From Streptomyces sp. NBC_00448 (GTDB lineage Bacteria > Actinomycetota > Actinomycetes > Streptomycetales > Streptomycetaceae), in NCBI RefSeq assembly GCF_036014115.1, contig NZ_CP107913.1, forward strand, positions 124,001 through 188,000: DNA of 64,000 nt. The letters run 5' to 3'. A model generated the notes under the pieces. It ran no database searches and was not told the origin of the DNA. It worked only from the letters and a program-made list of their open reading frames with translations. The translations under genes and the position numbers were made by a program. Shown piece by piece: positions 27,055-36,137 of the stretch (within the stretch, counting starts at the first letter, position 1; each line of letters starts with the position of its first letter).

Positions 27055-27654
27055 TCAGTCAGGTGCGCAGATGTCCCGCGCGGTGCGGGCCGCGCGGTGC
27101 GCGGTCTGGTCCAGGGCCTCCTCCGAGACCCCGAACAGCCCCTGCCGCAGGAAGACCGCGATCCCGTGGGCCGCGGCGGCGACGCGCAGCAGCAGGTCGT
27201 AGGCCGCGTCGTCGTCGGGGGCGAGTCGTGCGGCGGCCGGCATCAGCGCGACCAGCAGGTCCTCCCCCGCGGCGGCGAGTTCCGGGTGCTCCGCCTTGTC
27301 CAGCCCGGCGGAGAAGGTGACGTCGAACAGGGCGCGGTCCTCCGCCGCGAAGCGGACGTAGGCGGCCGCGAAGGCAGCCATCTGCTCGACCGGGTCGTCG
27401 GTGCGGGCCATCACCCGGGTGAAGCGCTCGCGCTGTTCGCGGTAGCCGCGCTCCGCCAGCACGGCGAGCAGGGCGTCGCGGTCGGCGAAGTGCTTGTAGG
27501 GAGCGGCGGCGCTGACCCCGGCCCGGCGGCTGGCCTCGGCCAGGGTGAAGCCGTGGGGCCCGCGCTCGGCGACCAGGACCAGCGCGGCCTCTTCCAGAGC
27601 ACGCCGAAGGTCACCGTGGTGCCGGCCGGTGCGCCGCTTGCCAGGGGGAGCCAT
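27055..27654 (-). CDS. TetR-family transcriptional regulator
   Basis: 199 residues: TetR HTH at about 10-55 ('GDLRRALEEAALVLVAERGP', 'FTLAEASRRAGVSAAAPYKH') and an all-alpha C-terminal domain of the WHG type with 'AYVRFAAEDRALFDVTFSAG'. ATG at 27654 ('MAPPGKRRTGR') is chosen because upstream codons lie in the operator. It is divergent from the VOC gene, with a 37-base dyad between them; it likely represses both. Confidence 0.92.
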   Translation of the reverse strand: MAPPGKRRTGRHHGDLRRALEEAALVLVAERGPHGFTLAEASRRAGVSAAAPYKHFADRDALLAVLAERGYREQRERFTRVMARTDDPVEQMAAFAAAYVRFAAEDRALFDVTFSAGLDKAEHPELAAAGEDLLVALMPAAARLAPDDDAAYDLLLRVAAAAHGIAVFLRQGLFGVSEEALDQTAHRAARTARDICAPD

Positions 27655-27661
27655 GGCGGCA

Positions 27662-27698
27662 AGGTTAACAGCATTCACCAGGTAAAGAGGATTAACCT
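27662..27698. promoter_or_regulatory. Probable TetR operator dyad
   Basis: Perfect outer arms AGGTTAA (27662-27668) and TTAACCT (27692-27698) are symmetric around 27680, with an inner near-palindrome TTCACC-A-GGTAAA on the same axis. It fills the 58-base gap between the TetR and VOC starts, next to both start codons, as expected for an autoregulated divergent promoter. Confidence 0.7.
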
Positions 27699-27712
27699 CG
27701 GAGGTGCCCGCC

Positions 27713-28132
27713 ATGCCGTCCCCCGCCGCCCGCTTCCATCACGTCAGCCTCTCGGTGGCCGACCTGCCCGCCCAGGAGCGCTGGTACGGCGCCGCGTTCG
27801 GCCTCGACCAGGTCGAGGAGCGCGTCGACCTGCCCGCCGCCGGGGTGCGTACCGCCGTCCTGTCCGACGGCCGCGGCCTGCGCGTGGAACTGATCGAGCG
27901 CAGCGGGTCCCGGCCGGTGTCCCACCCCGATCCGATGGCCGCCGCGGCTGACCGGACCTTCGGCCATCTCGCGCTCCAAGTCCCCGACCTCGACGCGGCG
28001 TTCGCCCACCTCACCGGGGACTGCGGGGCGCGGACCGTCTCTCCCCCGGCGCCGGGCGCCACCGCGGGCATGCGCTACGCCTACGTCCACGACCCGGAGG
28101 ACAACCTGCTCGAACTCATCGAGGTCCGGTAA
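27713..28132 (+). CDS. VOC-family (glyoxalase/bleomycin resistance-like) protein
   Basis: 139 residues of the vicinal-oxygen-chelate fold: 'FHHVSLSVADLPAQERWYGA' at the N-terminus, 'FGHLALQVPDLDAAFAHL' and 'YVHDPEDNLLELIEV' at the end, giving the usual metal ligands His, Glu and Glu. GGAGG lies 8 bases before ATG 27713; GTG 27704 is an alternative. It is divergent from TetR and is probably its target. Substrate unknown. Confidence 0.92.
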   Translation: MPSPAARFHHVSLSVADLPAQERWYGAAFGLDQVEERVDLPAAGVRTAVLSDGRGLRVELIERSGSRPVSHPDPMAAAADRTFGHLALQVPDLDAAFAHLTGDCGARTVSPPAPGATAGMRYAYVHDPEDNLLELIEVR

Positions 28133-29117
28133 GGCCGCGCGCGGGCGTCGGGGGCGGGTCGGCCGGGTCGCGCAGGGGACGGATGATGATGTCGCCGCTG
28201 CCCTGGTCGGCCAGGGTGAGGGCCTCGGCGTGGTCGCGGGCCGCCTGCTGGAGCGCGTCGACCGCCGCTTTGGCCGCGGTGGCGCTGTCGCCGTGGCCGG
28301 TGCGGTAGAACGTCCGCGTGATCTGGCTGCCGGTGACGGGCAGTCCGGTCACCGCGACCTGGTCGAGCCGCGCGGCGAGATACGCGGGCAGCACCGCCGC
28401 TCCGACCTGCCCCGCCAGCATCGCCTTGACGGCGATCACGTGGTCGGCGAGATGCTCGACCGAGGGTGTGACCCCGTGGGCGGCGGCGAAACGGGCGAAG
28501 GCCCGGCCGCGCGCGGAGTGGGCCGGGGCGCTGATCCAGGGGCGGCCGGAGAGCTCGGCGGCGGTGGGCATGCCCCAGGCGGCCGGGACGACCACCCGGT
28601 ACTCGTCCTCGCTCAGTACCTGCGCGCGCACCGCCGGTGGCAGCGGCAGCGCCGTGTCCCGGTCGTCCACGACGACCAGGACGTCCAACTCGCCCAGCCG
28701 CAGCCGCCGCAGGCCCTCCGGCGGGGAGGTCTCGGTGAACCTCGGCTCGACCTGCGGGAACCACCGTTCGAGCAACCGCAGCGCGGGCACCGCGATCCGG
28801 GCGAGCACTCCCGAGGGGGCGCCGATCTCCACCGGGCCCTGCACGAGCCCGCGGTTCGCCGTGCCCAACTGCTGTGCGGCGACGGTGAGTTCGTGGGCGA
28901 TGCGCTCACCGGCCGCGGCCAGCAGCCGTCCGGCCGCGGTGAGTTCCAGCCACGGGCCGGAGCGGTCCACCAAGGCGAGGCCCACCTCCCTTTCCAGGCT
29001 GGCCAGTTGCTGCGAGACGGCCGACCGGGTGTGCCCGAGGGCCCGCGCCGCGGGGGCGAGCCCGCCGTGGTGCGCGATCGCGTGCAGGACCAGCAGGCGC
29101 CTCGGATCGAGGTCCAT
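28116..29117 (-). CDS. LysR-family transcriptional regulator
   Basis: 333 residues. N-terminal winged HTH 'RRLLVLHAIAHHGGLAPAA' and 'ALGHTRSAVSQQLASLERE', followed by the effector domain with 'GPVEIGAPSGV', 'GELDVLVVVDDRD' and 'VGAAVLPAYLAARL'. ATG at 29117 has GGAGGAGGG upstream. Overlaps the VOC gene tail by 17 bases head-on and is divergent from the lipoprotein at 29385, a possible target. The last 35 residues are proline-rich and extend past the usual domain end. Confidence 0.92.
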   Translation of the reverse strand: MDLDPRRLLVLHAIAHHGGLAPAARALGHTRSAVSQQLASLEREVGLALVDRSGPWLELTAAGRLLAAAGERIAHELTVAAQQLGTANRGLVQGPVEIGAPSGVLARIAVPALRLLERWFPQVEPRFTETSPPEGLRRLRLGELDVLVVVDDRDTALPLPPAVRAQVLSEDEYRVVVPAAWGMPTAAELSGRPWISAPAHSARGRAFARFAAAHGVTPSVEHLADHVIAVKAMLAGQVGAAVLPAYLAARLDQVAVTGLPVTGSQITRTFYRTGHGDSATAAKAAVDALQQAARDHAEALTLADQGSGDIIIRPLRDPADPPPTPARGLTGPR

Positions 29118-29384
29118 CCGTGTTCGCCCTCCTCCGGCCCGGTCGCCTTCCTCCGGCTCGGGCTCCGACTCCGCCTCCGAGCCCGGCTCCAACTCCGGCG
29201 ACATCGTGCCATGTGGTCGGGCCCGGCACCAGTTCCGCTGGCGGGGGGTGGAAAGCACCGCTGTACGAGTGAGCTGCCCCGCGGGCGTACCGGTGCCAGA
29301 CTTGCCGGCGACCCCAGGGCTCCGGCCGGCAACCGCCCTGGTTCCGCCCGCCCGGAAACGGGTCCCGCCCTGAGGAGGCCGCAC

Positions 29385-30137
29385 ATGGCACGTACCGTCC
29401 CGCCGCGCATACGGACATCGGCCGCTGTCGTACTGGCCGTGGCCTGCGCGCCGTTGTCGGCCTGCGGCCCGGCCCACCACGCGGCCGCCGCCCCCGCCGG
29501 CTCCACGGCCCGGCCCAGCGCCGCCGCCGGCGCAGGGGGCTCGACGGGCGCGGGCGGCTCAGCCGGTGGCAGCGCCGGTAGCAAGCCCGGCGCCAACACC
29601 AGCGCCGGCGGCACCTCGTACGTGCTCACCGCCCCGCGGACCGCGGCCGGCTACCCGCAGGGGCAACCGTCGGCCGACGTCATCAAGCGGGTGAACAGCG
29701 ACGTCCAGCAGTCCGCCAAGCAACTCGACGTGTCCGGCACGGCGGTGCACGCCTACTACGACGACCGCGCGGACGGCGCGTGGATCTTCTACAGCGGCGT
29801 CAACGGCGCCGGCTTCGACCCCGACCATCTGCACGACACCCTCGACCGGCCCCCGGCCGTCAAGGAGGACGGCGCGGGCGACCGGATCACCACCAGCGCC
29901 GCCGACGCCGACCCCGGACCGCACGGCGGGCGCGCGATCTGCAACACCTACATGATCGAGAACGCGATGCTCGCCACCGCGGCCACCACGTGTTCCTGGT
30001 TCACCCCGACCACGGCCGCCGCCGTCACCCTCGTCATCAAGGGGGACGGCACCAACACCAAGATCGGCTTCACCGCGGCCGACGTCGCCCCCGTCATGCG
30101 CGCCATTCGCGCGGCCGTGGAGAAACCCCGGTCCTGA
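29385..30137 (+). CDS. Lipoprotein of unknown function
   Basis: 250 residues: signal peptide with lipobox ('VACAPLSACGPA', Cys27), a long Gly/Ala/Ser linker to about residue 75, then a globular domain with 'YPQGQPSADVIKRVNSDVQQ', 'HAYYDDRADGAWIFYSGVNG', and two Cys in 'RAICNTYM' and 'TTCSWFTP' that could form a disulphide. The end 'APVMRAIRAAVEKPRS' is helical. Likely exported and anchored. ATG 29385 follows GAGGAGG. Confidence 0.8.
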   Translation: MARTVPPRIRTSAAVVLAVACAPLSACGPAHHAAAAPAGSTARPSAAAGAGGSTGAGGSAGGSAGSKPGANTSAGGTSYVLTAPRTAAGYPQGQPSADVIKRVNSDVQQSAKQLDVSGTAVHAYYDDRADGAWIFYSGVNGAGFDPDHLHDTLDRPPAVKEDGAGDRITTSAADADPGPHGGRAICNTYMIENAMLATAATTCSWFTPTTAAAVTLVIKGDGTNTKIGFTAADVAPVMRAIRAAVEKPRS

Positions 30138-30239
30138 CGCGGCGGGTGCGGTGTGATCGAGCCGGCCGGCCAGGGGTCCGGCGACGACGAAGCGGCGGCC
30201 GCCAGTTGTCAGGGCCGCCCGTGTCCGTGGCTGCCTGTG

Positions 30240-31682
30240 TCAGCGGCCGAAGTCGAGGCCGTCCCCCGGCGCCGGCTTCAGTCCCAGATCCGCGGGCCCG
30301 ATGCGCGTCGGCTCGGCGGGGCTGATGCCGGCGGGGCCGCCGCGCAGCACCCGCACCGCGTCGTCGGCCGCGCTCGCGTAGGACGTGCCGATCGCGAGTT
30401 CGGCCGCGCCGTCGCCGTTCAGGTCCTGGATCGCCAGTGTGGGCCGCGTCGAGAGGCCGGGCACGCTCATCGCGTTCTTGACGGTGAGGCCCTTCGGGCC
30501 GCCGCGCAGCACCAGCGCCACCATCGCCCCGCCCTTGGCCGGGACGGCGAGCGCGACGTCGGCGTAACCGTCGCCGTTCACGTCACCCGTCGCCGGCGCG
30601 TACCCGAAGTCGCAGCGCGAGGGGTCCGGTGCACCGGGCAGCCCTGGTGTCTTCGCGTTGATCGCGGTGGGTTTCAGGCCGCCGCTCTGTCCGCTCTGTC
30701 CGCTCTGTCCGCCGTACACGACCATCAGCCGGCTGCCGCCCTCGGGCGTGGTCTCGTCGCCGATGCTCTCGCAGGTGAGGCCGACGATCACATCGGCGTA
30801 GCCGTCGTGGTTCACGTCGGAAGTGAGGGTGTCCGCGCCGTACAGGTCCTTGCCGTTCTCGTCCTTGAGGCGCGGGCCCTTCGTCAACACGCCGTCGGCC
30901 GCCCCGAGGTACACGACGGTGGCGCGGGGGGTCGGGGCCTCGTCCGCGAACACGTGCGACCAGGTGACCACCACATCGTCCTTGCCGTCGCCGTTCACGT
31001 CGCCGATCGCGGTGGGGCGGGCGGTGTAGTACGACGGGTCGTCGGGGGTGAGGTCGAGCGTCGTGGTGCGGGCGGGCTTGCCCGCGCGGGTGAACGGGCC
31101 GAACCGGATCGTCGCCTGGCCGTCCGTGCCGCCGGTCGTGACGAGGTCGGCGTGACCGTCGCCGTCGAAGTCGCCGACGAGCGGTGCGGCACCAGGCAGC
31201 TTGACCGCTCCGGCGAGCCCCTTCTTTCCGCCCCAGACCACGAAGACCGTACTGCCGCCGGCCTGCGTGACGAGGTCGCTGCGGCCGTCGCCGTCGAGGT
31301 CGGCGGTGATCGTGCCTCTGCCGAACCCGCCGCCGGTGCCCGCCTTGCCCAGGCCGAGGCTGTCCTGCGTGATCACCTGGTGGCGCCGGATGTCGGGGCC
31401 GGCCGCCGAGCCGTACACCACGGCCACGTAGCCGGCGGCGTACTTGCCGTTGACCGTGGCGGAGGTGTCGGTGAGGACGAGGTCGGCGTGGCCGTCGCCG
31501 TCGAAGTCGGGGTGGAGCCCGATGGTGGCCGTGGCCGTGGCGGAGGCCGTGGCCGTAACGGCGGTGGTGGCCGTGCCGGTCCGGGACCCGCTCGGTGGGG
31601 CGGCGGAGCCGGGCCCGCCACCAGGAGCGCCGCAGGCCGCTGCCGCGGTCAGGGCCAGGACGGCGAGAAGTCGCTTCCGCAT
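30240..31682 (-). CDS. FG-GAP/VCBS-repeat lipoprotein, integrin-like beta-propeller
   Basis: 480 residues with a lipobox ('VLALTAAAACGAP', Cys17) and a Thr/Ala linker. Seven calcium-loop motifs of the DxDGDG(x)xD type occur at regular spacing: 'DFDGDGHADLV', 'DLDGDGRSDLV', 'DFDGDGHADLV', 'DVNGDGKDDVV', 'DVNHDGYADVI', 'DVNGDGYADVA', 'DLNGDGAAELA', giving a seven-bladed FG-GAP propeller. A triplicated 9-base repeat encodes 'GQSGQSGQSG' near residue 325. A surface binding or adhesion role is usual for such proteins; no ligand can be inferred. Confidence 0.92.
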   Translation of the reverse strand: MRKRLLAVLALTAAAACGAPGGGPGSAAPPSGSRTGTATTAVTATASATATATIGLHPDFDGDGHADLVLTDTSATVNGKYAAGYVAVVYGSAAGPDIRRHQVITQDSLGLGKAGTGGGFGRGTITADLDGDGRSDLVTQAGGSTVFVVWGGKKGLAGAVKLPGAAPLVGDFDGDGHADLVTTGGTDGQATIRFGPFTRAGKPARTTTLDLTPDDPSYYTARPTAIGDVNGDGKDDVVVTWSHVFADEAPTPRATVVYLGAADGVLTKGPRLKDENGKDLYGADTLTSDVNHDGYADVIVGLTCESIGDETTPEGGSRLMVVYGGQSGQSGQSGGLKPTAINAKTPGLPGAPDPSRCDFGYAPATGDVNGDGYADVALAVPAKGGAMVALVLRGGPKGLTVKNAMSVPGLSTRPTLAIQDLNGDGAAELAIGTSYASAADDAVRVLRGGPAGISPAEPTRIGPADLGLKPAPGDGLDFGR

Positions 31683-31816
31683 GCGGGTTGGACCCGGGCC
31701 GGCCCCGAAGGGTTGTGCGGGCGGTCAGGATCACCGCTGGTCCTCCCGCGCGTCGCGATGAGTTCCGCGGCGTCCGGCAGTCGTACTGTCGAACCCGCTA
31801 CCTAGGAGGAACCCCG

Positions 31817-32380
31817 ATGCGCAAGGTGACCTATTCGATGGGCGTCTCGCTCGACGGCTACATCGTGGGGCCGGACGGCGACCTCGACTGGGGGGCGCCC
31901 GACGAGGAGCTCTTCCGCTTCGTCACCGACGAGTTGCGGGGGATCGGCGTCCACCTGATGGGGCGACGGCTGTACGAGACGATGCTGTACTGGGAGACCG
32001 CCGACCAGGACCCGTCGCTCGACGACTCCATGCTGGAGTGGGCCGCGCTCTGGAAGCCGCTCCCGAAGGTGGTGTTCTCCACCACGCTGTCGGAGGTGCG
32101 GGGCAACGCCCGCCTGGCCTCCGGCGACCTGGCCGAGGAGATCGCGAGGCTGCGGGCCGAGCCAGGGGAAGGCGACATCGCCATCGGCGGTGCGGCGCTC
32201 GCGGCGCAGGCCGCCGCGGCGGGTCTGATCGACGAGTACCGGCCCCGGGTGCACCCGGTGCTGATCGGCGGCGGCACCCCCTACTTCTCCCGGCACGAGC
32301 ACCGGGTGGACCTCGAACTCCTGGAGACCCGCACGTTCGGCTCGCGCGTCGTCTGCTTCCGCTACCGCGTACCGCGCTGA
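31817..32380 (+). CDS. Dihydrofolate reductase/RibD C-domain-like protein
   Basis: 187 residues of the RibD_C/DHFR-like group: 'YSMGVSLDGYIVGPDGDLDW', 'GVHLMGRRLYETM', 'KVVFSTTLSEV', 'GDIAIGGAALAAQAAAAGLI' and 'VLIGGGTPYF'. These bind NAD(P)H and are widespread in actinomycetes, mostly uncharacterised and often described as DHFR-family without DHFR activity. AGGAGGA lies 8 bases upstream of ATG. Confidence 0.93.
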   Translation: MRKVTYSMGVSLDGYIVGPDGDLDWGAPDEELFRFVTDELRGIGVHLMGRRLYETMLYWETADQDPSLDDSMLEWAALWKPLPKVVFSTTLSEVRGNARLASGDLAEEIARLRAEPGEGDIAIGGAALAAQAAAAGLIDEYRPRVHPVLIGGGTPYFSRHEHRVDLELLETRTFGSRVVCFRYRVPR

Positions 32381-32589
32381 GCTCCCGCGTATCCAGGCGC
32401 GGCTCCCCCGTGTCCGGGCGCGGCTGCCGTTGTCGTCCTGGCCGCTGCGCGTACCGGCGCCGCGCCGGATCGGCCGGCGGAGCACCGGCCGCGGTCGTGT
32501 CGGGTCCGTACGGCTGTCCCGGCCTGCGTGGAGACGGGTGATGACGCCGGAGTGGACGGCGCCGACCGCCACCCGATCGGCGCCACGCT

Positions 32590-32999
32590 GTGTCCACGGC
32601 CGTTGAGACGTTCGCGGCCCAGGAGACGGTGTGGCGTGCCACGGGCGACTCGCGGCGCAGGTAGCCGAGGATGACCACCAGATCGACCGAGTCCGTGATG
32701 ACCGTGGCCCGCGCCGCGCCTCGCACCCCCAGCCCGAGGATCGCCACGAACAGCCAGGCCAGTGCGAGGTTGAGCCCGCTCCCCCAGTCCTGTACGTACA
32801 TCGGTCGGCGCGAGTCGCCCAGGCTGCGCGCGAAGAAGGTGACGGCGCTCACGCCGAAGGTCGCCGCGTATCCGGCGCCGAGCGTCACGAGGAACTGCCG
32901 CCCCAGCCCGGCCACTTCCCCCCCGGATGCCCATGAGGGAGAGCAGCTGCCGGCGAACAGGACCGTCGCCGCCGTGCACAGCACGGACCACGCCAGCAC
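32590..32999 (-). pseudogene. MATE-family efflux transporter, internal fragment
   Basis: About 135 residues read as the middle of a MATE exporter: hydrophobic 'WSVLCTAATVLFAG', 'QFLVTLGAGYAATFGVSAV', 'FFARSLGDSRRPMYVQD', then 'LALAWLFVAILGLGVRGAAR' and 'VDLVVILGYLRR'. Both ends of the protein are absent; the frame then runs into proline/arginine-rich shadow sequence. Confidence 0.65.
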
Positions 33000-33097
33000 G
33001 CTGACCGCCGGCCCCCGCGCCGTGCTTGTCCTCGATCACCGGCGCCGTGCCTTCCACGGTGGGCTCACAGGGCGACGAACGGGTTGCACGCCAAGGG

Positions 33098-33286
33098 CTG
33101 TCCCACCACCGCAGCGACCTCGGCGTGTTCTCCGACGCCGAAGGGCAGGGCCGCCGCGACTACGGCGTGGACGAGGACGACGCCCTTTTCGTCGTCCGGC
33201 CTGCCGGGTACGTGGGACTGCGTGTCGTCGACCCGGAAGAGACGGAGATCCTCCGGTACCTCGAACGGCTGCTCCCCACGGCCTAG
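33098..33286 (+). pseudogene. FAD-dependent monooxygenase, C-terminal remnant
   Basis: About 60 residues ('LGVFSDAEGQGRRDYGVDED', 'DALFVVRPAGYVGLRVVDP') match the thioredoxin-like tail of aromatic-ring hydroxylases, where 'LVRPDGYIAWR'-type sequence is usual. The FAD-binding part is missing. It is adjacent to the MATE fragment and both were probably left by one deletion. Confidence 0.6.
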
Positions 33287-33537
33287 GGCCGGCCGTTCAA
33301 ATCTCCGCGGCCACGGAGATCCGAACGACCGACCCTGGTTCCCGCGATGCGCCGGCCGAAGGGGTGCGGACGGGCGCATCCTGGGGGAGATGGGGGCAAC
33401 CCCGGCACCGTCACCCCACCCGAGTCATCCGACGAAATGCGCAGACTGCTCCCCCGACCGATTGCGTCCGGGCGCTCGCCGAGGCGTTCCCGGCGTTCTC
33501 GCGTTGTCGGCATCGCGGCGTGAGGGCCCCGCGGCGG

Positions 33538-34818
33538 TCAGGAGAGGCCGGCGGTGGTGACGTCCACCTCCGTGAGGGCCGCGTCGGGGTGCCGCGCCCC
33601 CGTCAGGACCTGGTCCTGCCGGGTGTCTCCGAGGAGGTAGCGGTCGAAGAAGGCGCCGAGGTACGTGACGGCGACGCGGCGCTGCTGCGCCTCGGTCAGC
33701 TCCCTGGCCGGCGCGGCACCCTCACGGTCGGTGCACTGCCCGGGGTGCCCCGCCACCGACGTCGCGTCGTCGGAGGCGGCGACCTGACCGCTCCGCGGCG
33801 ACCACTGCGTGTTGAAGTAGTCGTGGTTCGCCCCGTGGATCGCGAACCGGTAGAAGCCGCCCCGGTCTTCCTTGGCCGCGTCGGCCGCGAACGCGAACGC
33901 CTCGCCGCCGACCTGTCCGTCGCAGGTCCCCCGGAGGACGGCGAAGGGGGTCTTGGTGATCGTGTAGGCGGACATGTCCTCCGTCATCACGTTGTAGGCG
34001 GGCGCCACCGCCGCCACCGCCCTGACGTCGACGCCCTTGGGCCACTGCCCCCGGTGGCTGTCGGCCGCCAGCCATGTGACCCCTGCCCCGGCCCGGGAAT
34101 GCCCCATGATCCCCACGTCGCCCATGTCCACGTGGTGGGCGAAGCCGACGTCCCGGTGCGCTCCGGTGGCCGGGTCGGCGAACTTGCCCGCGAGCGCACC
34201 CTCGCCCTTGGAGCTGAGCTCCTGCCACATGCGCAGGTGCTGGTTGACGAGATCCGAACGCGCGGCGGCATTGTCATCGCCCCACACGGAGGAGGCGTTG
34301 ACGCCGTTGGCGCCGATCGACACCACGACGAACCCCTGGGCGGCCAGGCTGCGGCCCAGGTAGTCGTATCCGGCATCGCTGGGCAGGGCGGGTGTGCCCG
34401 CCGCACACGGCCAGGCGAACAGCTTGGCGCCGGCGGCTTCGTACGCGGCGTCGTCCCCACTGGTCTCGGCGGCGGTGCGCGCGGCGTCCGCCGCCCGGTC
34501 GGCGCAGGTCTCGTGCCAGCCGTGCAGCATCACGATCAGCGGGTGCCGCCCCCTGCCCAGGTCGGCGGGGTAGTGCACCACCCCGGCCAGCTCGACCGGT
34601 TCGCCGGTCTGTGGCAGGTGCCAGGCCTCGTTGCCCAGGTTGTAGCGGACCGTCCTGACGGCGCCGGACACATGCGCCGCGCTCAGCCCCGTCGCGTCGT
34701 GCGGTGCCGCGGCGCCGGCCGCGGGCGCGTACGTGAAGGCTGCCGCTGCGGCGGACAGCACCGCCGCCGACAGGCCCAGCGCGCGAGCCGAAGTCCGCCT
34801 GCGTTGGTGTCGTTTCAT
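33538..34818 (-). CDS. Secreted alpha/beta hydrolase
   Basis: 426 residues. Signal peptide with basic start ('MKRHQRRRTSARALGLSA') and cleavage near 'AAGAAAP' (about residue 37). The hydrolase core has 'LIVMLHGWHETCAD' (oxyanion loop), nucleophile Ser in 'GIMGHSRAGAG', and His in 'AIHGANHDYFN'. It resembles large secreted lipase/acetyl-xylan-esterase-like proteins (PHB-depolymerase-like hydrolases) of streptomycetes. Cys pairs fit export. Substrate not inferable. Confidence 0.88.
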   Translation of the reverse strand: MKRHQRRRTSARALGLSAAVLSAAAAAFTYAPAAGAAAPHDATGLSAAHVSGAVRTVRYNLGNEAWHLPQTGEPVELAGVVHYPADLGRGRHPLIVMLHGWHETCADRAADAARTAAETSGDDAAYEAAGAKLFAWPCAAGTPALPSDAGYDYLGRSLAAQGFVVVSIGANGVNASSVWGDDNAAARSDLVNQHLRMWQELSSKGEGALAGKFADPATGAHRDVGFAHHVDMGDVGIMGHSRAGAGVTWLAADSHRGQWPKGVDVRAVAAVAPAYNVMTEDMSAYTITKTPFAVLRGTCDGQVGGEAFAFAADAAKEDRGGFYRFAIHGANHDYFNTQWSPRSGQVAASDDATSVAGHPGQCTDREGAAPARELTEAQQRRVAVTYLGAFFDRYLLGDTRQDQVLTGARHPDAALTEVDVTTAGLS

Positions 34819-35226
34819 CGTGTCTCCCTCGGGTCCGCAGCGGGGTGGAACCTCCCGCTACTCCCTGACAGACGTGCGGGCCCGGCCGAGGTTGCGGGTC
34901 CCGAGGATCGAAGTCCCGGAGGCGGGAGACGGGCGGGGTGCGCCGCAGCGTCACGCACGCACGCACGCACGGCCACACGGACACACGTAGGCATCGCGCG
35001 CGGGACTGCAACCTGCCGGTGCCCCAGACGTCCTTCCCAGTGGAGGGCACTCCCTGGAAGCCCTGAACCGCCCGATACACAACAGATTGACGCACATGCC
35101 AGAAATGACCCGCTGGGAAACCGTCCATGGCAGCACTCCGACGTCCCCAAGGCGCCGCCGACCGGACGGCAGCCGGCCCCCACGGCGCCAGGACGTCGCC
35201 ATCCCGCCCGCGGGAACAGGGCGTTG
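34819..35226. other. Intergenic stretch with a short ACGC microsatellite
   Basis: About 400 bases between the divergent hydrolase and sigma genes. It contains (ACGC)4-AC at 34953-34970 and no supported gene. Promoters of both neighbours should be here. Confidence 0.5.
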
Positions 35227-35832
35227 ATGGCTGCCGTCCCCGCCTGGGAAGGTGCTTTCCGCCGTACCCCGTGGCGATGGCTGCTGGCCCGGCTCTCCCA
35301 GGACCGCGACAGGTCGGACCTCAGGAGCCGGCCGTCCGGCACGGCGGCGGAGGAGATCGACGCGCTGTACCGTCACCGCAGGCTCGAGCTCGTGCGCCTG
35401 GCCGTCCTCCTGGTCGACGACATCCCCACGGCCGAGGACGTCGTCCAGGAAGCCTTCGCGGCCGTGTACCGACGTCACGGCGACACGCTCGACGACCTCG
35501 CCGACCCCGAGGCCTACATACGGCGCAGCGTGGTCAACACCTCCCGGGACGTGCTGCGCCGGAGGCGCACCGTGCGCGCCTACATCCCCCCGCGCGTCCT
35601 GCCCGCACCGCCGCCGGAGGAGGAGGTGCTCCTCAGGGAGGAGCACCAGGAGGTGCTGCGGGGCTTGAGGTTGCTCACCGTGCGCCAGCGGGAGGTCCTC
35701 GTCCTCAGGTACTGGTCGAACCTGTCCGAAGCGGACATCGCGGCGACCTTGGGCCTGTCCCAGGGCGCGGTGAAGTCCACAGCGAGCCGAGCACTCACGG
35801 CTCTGGCCAGAAGACTGAAGGAGATGTCGTGA
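35227..35832 (+). CDS. ECF-type RNA polymerase sigma factor (SigE/Sig70 group)
   Basis: 201 residues. Region 2 appears in 'ALYRHRRLELVRLAVLLVDD' and 'TAEDVVQEAFAAVYRR', region 4 in 'LLTVRQREVLVLRYWSNLSE' and 'ADIAATLGLSQGAVKSTASR'. ATG 35227 is the likely start, with GGGCG nearby; longer frames upstream are poor. The stop overlaps the next start in GTGA, so a membrane anti-sigma-like protein is made in step with it. Confidence 0.92.
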   Translation: MAAVPAWEGAFRRTPWRWLLARLSQDRDRSDLRSRPSGTAAEEIDALYRHRRLELVRLAVLLVDDIPTAEDVVQEAFAAVYRRHGDTLDDLADPEAYIRRSVVNTSRDVLRRRRTVRAYIPPRVLPAPPPEEEVLLREEHQEVLRGLRLLTVRQREVLVLRYWSNLSEADIAATLGLSQGAVKSTASRALTALARRLKEMS

Positions 35833-36137
35833 CCGCCGTCGAGGACCGTCTTCGCGCCGCACTGCACGCCCGGGCCGACCAGGTCACCACGCTCCGCCCG
35901 ACCTTCCGGCCATCGACCCGCACCCGGACGGTCGCCCACCCCGGGCTGCGCAAGGCTGCGGTGGTCCTCCTGGCCGCGGCGGTGACGGCCGTCCTCCTCG
36001 TGCTGCCACGGCTCCTCTCGCACGGCGCCCCGTCGGCCCCCGCCGGCACCTCCCCACCGGCCGGCCCGAGCAGCAGCGCGCCACCTTCACCCGCGTCGCC
36101 CCCGCCGGACGAGGCGCCCCGACCTGTCGCACCGTAG
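35829..36137 (+). CDS. Small single-span membrane protein, possible anti-sigma factor
   Basis: 102 residues from GTG at 35829, overlapping the sigma factor stop. A helical N-terminus ('VEDRLRAALHARADQVTTLR'), one transmembrane helix ('AAVVLLAAAVTAVLLVLPRLL', about 43-63) and a Pro/Ser/Ala tail that should lie outside. The layout matches anti-sigma partners of this sigma subgroup, though no zinc-binding motif is visible. Confidence 0.72.
   Translation: MTAVEDRLRAALHARADQVTTLRPTFRPSTRTRTVAHPGLRKAAVVLLAAAVTAVLLVLPRLLSHGAPSAPAGTSPPAGPSSSAPPSPASPPPDEAPRPVAP

Noticed and set aside
30690..30716. Triplicate CGCTCTGTC repeat as a mobile or regulatory element
   Set aside because: It is inside the FG-GAP gene and simply encodes a GQS repeat.
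30153..31805. 550-codon frame opposite the FG-GAP gene
   Set aside because: Antisense of calcium-loop repeats, which naturally gives long Val/Ala/Arg frames.
34953..34970. ACGC microsatellite as a possible regulatory repeat
   Set aside because: Only four and a half copies and no link to any gene feature; noted but too short to claim.
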